From Oreohelix idahoensis (Eukaryota > Mollusca > Gastropoda > Stylommatophora > Oreohelicidae): 64,000 nucleotides of DNA. The notes below the pieces were generated by a model that made no database searches, was not told the origin of the DNA, and was given only the letters and a program-made list of their open reading frames with translations. Numbering within the stretch: the stretch's first letter is position 1; each line of letters starts with the position of its first letter. Where the stretch lies: assembly GCA_024509875.1 (NCBI GenBank), contig JAMPIV010019839.1:62001-126000 (forward strand), written 5' to 3'. Below, piece after piece: positions 59,731 through 64,000 of the stretch. Made by a program: the position numbers and the translations under genes.

Positions 59731-60109
59731 TACATTTGAGAAAATCAAAATAGTTTAGATAAAGAGGTGCATTCAATGATGCCCTATGTCTTAATGAAAG
59801 CTCAGAATGTTAACACTGCTATTCCCTAATACTCCTGAATCGGAAAATTCGGTATAAGGAGTTATCACCGATATGCTACAGCACACTGAAGAAGGAACAT
59901 ATCTTTTATCGACGATTGAGGCTAACAAATGTATGTGGGTTAAAAGAGTTAATGTTTGTGTGTTACAACAAATAGCCCACAGTCATTGATTGCCACAAAG
60001 AAATAATTTTGAACGAGTAGGACAGCAGAATAATTATTTGTTATATTCCTCAACAATTCTTCTCTTTTATCTCCTTGTTGTTGTTATTATTCTGATGAGA
60101 GAGACAGAG

Positions 60110-60236
60110 AGGAAGGGCAGAATGTCAGACGGGTGTACGTGCCCAATTCTTAACCTTTTGAAAATAAAGTTTGTTCGTTCGTTCGTTCTTCTTTTTCTTC
60201 TTCGTCTTCTCCTCCTTCTTCTTTGTCGTTCTCTCT
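60110..60236 (+). repeat. Retroposon 3' end, copy 2, with GTTC and TTC tail
   Basis: GAAGGGCAGAATGTCAGACG, then GTGCCCAATTCTTAACC, TTTTGAAAATAAAG and TTTGTTCGTTCGTTCGTTC, continuing into a TTC-rich microsatellite to about 60236. It matches the minus-strand copy at 28835-28915 and the copy at 35921-35995. Confidence 0.7.
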
Positions 60237-60714
60237 AAAATAGATATACGTCTATATCTCTTATAAAGCTGACAGTCAGTCTCAGCCATCTCTCACCACT
60301 ATTCAAGTACGTTAGAGAAGGCTACACTGTCATCCTGCTCCTCTCATGGAGCCGACAGTTTAGTAGTACATACTCTACTGTTTGCTTGTCCTCCTCAAAG
60401 TTTCCAACAGTAAGACACGACACGGCTACACACCATCTAGTGATATAAACAGTAGAAGTGCGGGAACAATGACACACATACGTACCATGTTGATGTGTTT
60501 AGTTTTATTGTATAATGAGTAACTTTATCTGTGCTATTCTAATAAATTAAATATTTGTGGAATATTCATCTGAAAGAAAAAGTAACAGTTGAAGTTACTA
60601 CTGGCGCGCATTGTATAGGGAAAAAAACCCACAGTTAAACAGGTTTTTGGGGAAATAAAAAGTAATAACATATATTAAGAAACTGAAGATACCAGAGTAG
60701 AAGAATTGATAAAG

Positions 60715-60845
60715 GTTGGACAAGATGACCAATGTGGAACTGAGGGAAAGTGCCAGACAAATACAAGTGAGATTAGATGTCAGAAGTAGACGCTGGCGTT
60801 GGATAGGTCACACTTTAATAAATAAAAAAGAAGAAGATATAAAGG
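60715..60845 (+). pseudogene. LINE ORF2 C-terminal fragment
   Basis: The frame reads DKMTNVELRESARQIQVRLD, then VRSRRWRWIGHTLINKKEED, and stops. The RRWRWIGH block preceded by xNxELxxxxxQ is characteristic of the C-terminal region of RTE-like LINE proteins. The sequence ends in AAAAAAGAAGAAG, similar to the trinucleotide tails at 22468 and 27905. The rest of the protein is absent. Confidence 0.6.
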
Positions 60846-60849
60846 ACTA

Positions 60850-61405
60850 GAGCTTGATTGAATTATATGAATGAACTTAAACATTTATTGTTCATGAGTA
60901 TTTACAAAACCTGACAAAATAATGAAGGATTATTTGAGACAATGAGAATATAAAGGCAAAATAACAATTAGTTCTTCATAACTTTAATTATGAAACAAAT
61001 AAAATCTTATGAATTGGGTTCAAAGAATTTGCACCCAAAGCTCGGAGAAGTAAACCGAAAAAAGAAAGAAATTTTAAATAGGTCACCATGAGTAAGTGAC
61101 ATGCGTCATAAATCTCTTCATGGAATAATTAAGCACAGACTTCAGTGGACAAGGAGGTTAAAAAAAAAACGAGTGCTGCGATTGGCTAACTTTTCGCGTT
61201 TTTAGAAAAAAAGGCTATATTTAAAGACGACTTAAAATCGGGAAAACAAAAATTCATTAATGCCAACTATAAAAATTGAATAAAGAAAGGAATTTATTTT
61301 GTACAAATCACAACACATGAGAGAAAGAATTTAAAATTATATTTGAATCTACGCTCTTGAAAAGCGAAAAGTATTTTTCACTGCTTCTGAACACAATTCG
61401 AAAAA
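60850..61405. other. Unassigned region
   Basis: AT-rich sequence with no recognised gene or repeat. Confidence 0.4.
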
Positions 61406-61409
61406 AAAA

Positions 61410-61667
61410 TAGAGAAATAATGGTAATTTCCTATCTTTCGTACCTCTTTGCTCCGCAGTGAATATAAGTAGTTAAGTGTTGTTTCGTAGCAGTTAGGGTT
61501 AGGATGAGGATTAGGATTAGGGTTAACACTAACCCTAACACAAACCATAATCCTAACCCTAATTCTAACCCTAATCCTAACCCTAAGCGCTGCGAAACAA
61601 CACCTAACTACACATATTCACTGCGGAGCAAAAAGGTACGAAAGATAGGAAATTACCGAAATAATTT
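61410..61667. mobile_element. Fold-back element with TTAGGG-like arms
   Basis: A long inverted repeat with arms of about 110-125 bases. The left arm runs GGTAATTTCCTATCTTTCGT, ACCTCTTTGCTCCGCAGTGA, AGTGTTGTTTCG, then TTAGGGTTAGGATGAGGATT. The right arm is its complement in the opposite direction, ending GAAAGATAGGAAATTACC. The inner half is made of degenerate TTAGGG/TTAGGA units meeting at GGGTTAACACTAACCC near 61520-61535. It has no coding potential. It is most likely a fold-back MITE. Confidence 0.8.
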
Positions 61668-61788
61668 AGAGTGTTTTCAATTAAAAAAGACTGAATAAAA
61701 CCATGGAAAATTAAATACTTCTAACAACATAACGAAGTACAAATTTCAATTCTACGAATAATTTATGTTAAACTAAAGAAGATCATAA

Positions 61789-62160
61789 TCAGCAATAGTC
61801 AGTAATTTGTTTACCTTTGTCAGCTGCTGCAGAACACAAGAGCAGTACAAGAACGATGTACAGCTGCATAGGGAAGGCCATTATGTCCGTAACGTTTCTG
61901 TTCAGACATACAAACATACAAATACAATTTTTCTCTTTGAAAATACAAATTAGATCAAGTTGATAATTATTTCTTTTTCCGTATTTTCCCAAAAAGTTGA
62001 CAGGATTTTTTATTTGTTATTTTTGGTTACGGGCGTTTCAGTGAAACAGTTTTTATAGGAGATCTGTTTTATGTGATCAGGTTGTCTTTCTCCGTCTTAC
62101 TTACTTTCTTAATCGTTCTTCTTCTACCTTGGGGATTAGAGGTTCGCCAGAGAGAACGCC
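61789..62160. other. Unassigned region before the hAT element
   Basis: The minus frame 61789-61992 translates to a hydrophobic, signal-peptide-like stretch (MQLYIVLVLLLCSAAADKGK) that could be the first exon of a secreted protein. It is short, ends just after a K-rich segment and has no supporting motif, so I leave it unassigned. The last eight bases, AGAACGCC, would be the target duplication of the hAT element. Confidence 0.25.
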
Positions 62161-62270
62161 CAGGGCCGGCTCTACCGATGGCGCAACACGTGCATTTGCA
62201 CGGGGCGGCAAGCTTTGGGGGCGGCAAAAAATCTTTTTAATTATTTTTACAATCCCGCCAAAATATTCCG

Positions 62271-62420
62271 CCTGGGAGCATCGCTGGTGTAATGGTTACC
62301 ACACTGCGCTAGCGATCAGGTGTTCAAGCCCGGGCGCAGGCATTTGTAAGAGTGTCATCGACCAGGATTTTGACTGAATAACCTGAACGGCCCCTGAAAT
62401 AAACCCTCTGTGGATGGTGT
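62271..62420 (+). mobile_element. tRNA-derived SINE head
   Basis: An RNA polymerase III A box (TGGTGTAATGG, 62285-62295) and a B box (GTTCAAGCC, 62322-62330) are spaced as in a tRNA. The acceptor and T stems pair poorly, so this is a SINE head or tRNA relic rather than a tRNA gene. The following 90 bases, with AATAACCTGAACGGCCCCTG, would be the SINE body; the right end is not defined. It lies inside the leader of the hAT element. Confidence 0.6.
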
Positions 62421-62983
62421 CGCGGAGTGTTTGAAGGTTTCGTCTAGATTATTTTAAAATTCCTTACTTTTCTATTCCTTCACATTTTGTCTGTTTTCTC
62501 TAAGAAATATTTGCACCTGCGATCTGTTCTTTAGCTGTTTTTCAAGTCTTCACTAATAGTTCTGCCATACGATCCTAATGATAGCTTCTCCTCCTACAAA
62601 GGCAGTAAAAGGTATTTCTTTAGAGACGTCAGTACAATTTATTGGCTTGGTCGAAACCACAGTTGTTCCAAGAGTATTATTTTTCCATGTTCAGTGGTCA
62701 ACTGAAGACCGCCACGATAAATTTTCCGGCATGGCTGAACGGGAGACGGGAATTAATTAACTTGGCGTGGGAATCAGGAGTTTATTTTTTTATCGACTGT
62801 TCTATGTTGGCGGTTCGAATGTTTCAGTTGTTTTGGAGTGTGCATTCAAGGAAGTTACAGTGATAAATAAGTTTTTAAAACGTTTTATGGAAATGAGTAC
62901 AGTGCTTCAGCCTCCATTCATTACTAAATAATACATTTTATTGTAGGGTTTATTAAAACAGTTTTAATATTCAAATAGATATA

Positions 62984-64000
62984 ATGTCCGATAAAAGAAA
63001 AAAAACTATCAGGTGCTGAATATCGGAAACGGAAACTGGAAAAAGAACGCGATATTCAAAAACATAGCGGGGTTTTACATAAATATATAAAAACTGAAAC
63101 AGCTGAGGTAGGACAGAAGAAAATAAGCAAATGTGCCGAAACAAATGATTCTGAGCTCATGGCAAGTACTTCTAACTCGGACCCCAGTAACGTAGATATT
63201 ACTAACAATGTCAAAAATGAGACTGATTTGACTGTTTCCAATTCCAGAGATTTAAGTGATGAACTTAAGAGGTACACTGATCCGGCAAGATGGAGTCCTT
63301 CTTTAAGCGATACCGAAAGACTGGAAATCGTAAAAAAAAAGGCCTGCCAGAGAGACCAAAAAATGAGTTCGTTTTTCCGCGCAGCTCTAATGGTCGGAAA
63401 TTTTCCCTAAATTTTTACACTAGGGAGCTAAGCAATGGAGAACATATTAATCGATCATGGTTAGTGTATTCAAAAGAAAAAGATTCTGTATTTTGTTTCT
63501 GCTGTAAGTTGTTTTCCTGTAATAAAATGTCACTCACTACTGATGGCTATAATGATTGGGGTCATTTGTATGTGTATCTTAATGAACACGAAAAATCTAA
63601 AAACCACTTGGAGTCCCATACAAAGTGGATTGAATTATCGTCCAGGCTTAAATCAGTACAGACAATTGATTCAATGCAACAAGAGTTATTAAATTCAGAA
63701 GTTCGACACTGGAGGAGCATAATAGAACGCCTAATTGCTATTGTCCAGTTCTTGAGCCAACAATGCTTGCCATTTCGTGGAACATCTGATAAATTATATG
63801 ACCCTAACAATGGAAATTTTTTTAAAGCTTCTTGAACTGATTGCCAGATTTGATAGTGTTATGTGTGAACATTTAATGAGAGTAGCTCGTGGATTGACCC
63901 AACATTACCTTGGGAAAAACATTCAAAATGAATTAATTGCTCTTCTCTCTGGAAAAATAAAAAAAAATAATAATTTCTATGGTGGAGAAAGCTAAATATT
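62984..64000 (+). pseudogene. hAT transposase (ZMYM1/TTF-type), N-terminal part, frame-broken
   Basis: It begins MSDKRKK at 62984 and continues, after a frame change, as LSGAEYRKRKLEKERDIQK. A low-complexity linker and ELKRYTDPARW...SDTERLEIV follow. The TTF-type zinc-finger region comes next: NFYTRELSNGEHINRSWLVY, VFCFCCKLFS, WGHLYVYLNEHEKSKNHLES, with Cys and His placed as in ZMYM1-like proteins. Then come the start of the transposase domain (HWRSIIERLIAIVQFLSQQC, LPFRGTSDKLYDPNNGNF) and LLELIARFDSVMCEHLMRV. The RNase H-like catalytic core and the C-terminal dimerisation domain lie beyond the window. Four frame changes are needed, each at a homopolymer: A8 at 62998-63005, A9 at 63332-63340, T7 at 63817-63823 and A9 at 63959-63967. 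It could be a decayed copy, or an intact gene with homopolymer errors in the assembly. Confidence 0.8.

Larger units (their letters stand above)
62161..64000 (+). mobile_element. hAT-type DNA transposon, 5' part, runs off window
   Basis: It starts CAGGGCCGGCTCTACCGATG, a terminal inverted repeat typical of hAT elements that carry ZMYM/TTF-type transposases. A GC-rich GGGGCGGCAAGC patch follows, then a leader with a nested SINE, then a transposase frame from 62984 to the window end. The 3' inverted repeat and the right-hand 8-bp duplication should lie beyond 64000. Confidence 0.75.

Noticed and set aside
61500..61590. True chromosome end or interstitial telomere
   Set aside because: The TTAGGG-like units are few, degenerate and part of a longer inverted repeat with non-telomeric arms, so a fold-back element explains it better.
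62277..62345. Functional tRNA gene
   Set aside because: A and B boxes are good, but acceptor and T stems do not pair properly and the element continues into a non-tRNA body.

Overview
This window looks like intergenic DNA from a large, AT-rich, repeat-loaded animal genome. It is probably an invertebrate, because the multicopy family at 23-25 kb and 32-34 kb is one I associate with arthropods and molluscs. I cannot name the species. There are no operons, ribosome binding sites or bacterial genes. I recognise no intact host gene: every convincing coding stretch belongs to a mobile element, and nearly all of them are broken. | Layout. 1-6.8 kb: a Gag-like coiled-coil protein (1064-3003) broken into three frames, a T-rich spacer, then a probable 3' LTR carrying a 70/74-bp tandem array. 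8.57-20.19 kb: the 3' end of one Ty3/gypsy element (RT tail plus RNase H, spacer, purine tract, LTR). Its LTR is split by a complete second element at 10868-19838 with a 5-bp target duplication ATTAC. The inner element has 2.4-kb LTRs, a proline-tRNA-like primer site, a gag gene with a SCAN-like capsid, integrase pieces placed BEFORE reverse transcriptase (the Gmr1 order), and RNase H next to the 3' LTR. It has lost protease and the recognisable integrase core, and has a stop codon in RT. 20.2-36 kb: simple repeats, two diverged and broken copies of one multicopy gene family (23.06-25.36 kb, split by a 606-bp solo LTR with target duplication GTCAT; and 32.3-34.4 kb), a LINE remnant, a 106-bp GC-core hairpin MITE, and copies of a retroposon whose 3' end carries AATAAA plus a GTTC-type tail. 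36.7-42.8 kb: non-LTR retrotransposon remains, endonuclease part then RT part. 43.4-56.5 kb: two adjacent satellites, 28 bp (about 30 copies) and 44 bp (about 270 copies), with very dense small indels. 56.5-62.1 kb: mostly unassigned, with small tandem repeats, LINE tail fragments and a fold-back element with TTAGGG-like arms. 62161-64000: the 5' end of a hAT-type DNA transposon (terminal inverted repeat, a tRNA-derived SINE in its leader, and a ZMYM/TTF-type transposase running off the window). | How it fits together: the window is a record of nested insertions. The sharpest observations are the target duplications, which allow the order of insertions to be read, and the rearranged domain order of the inner gypsy element. 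Many frame breaks fall in A or T homopolymers and the satellites are unusually noisy, so part of the apparent decay may be assembly error. All family assignments come from reading motifs by eye; no database search or alignment program was run.
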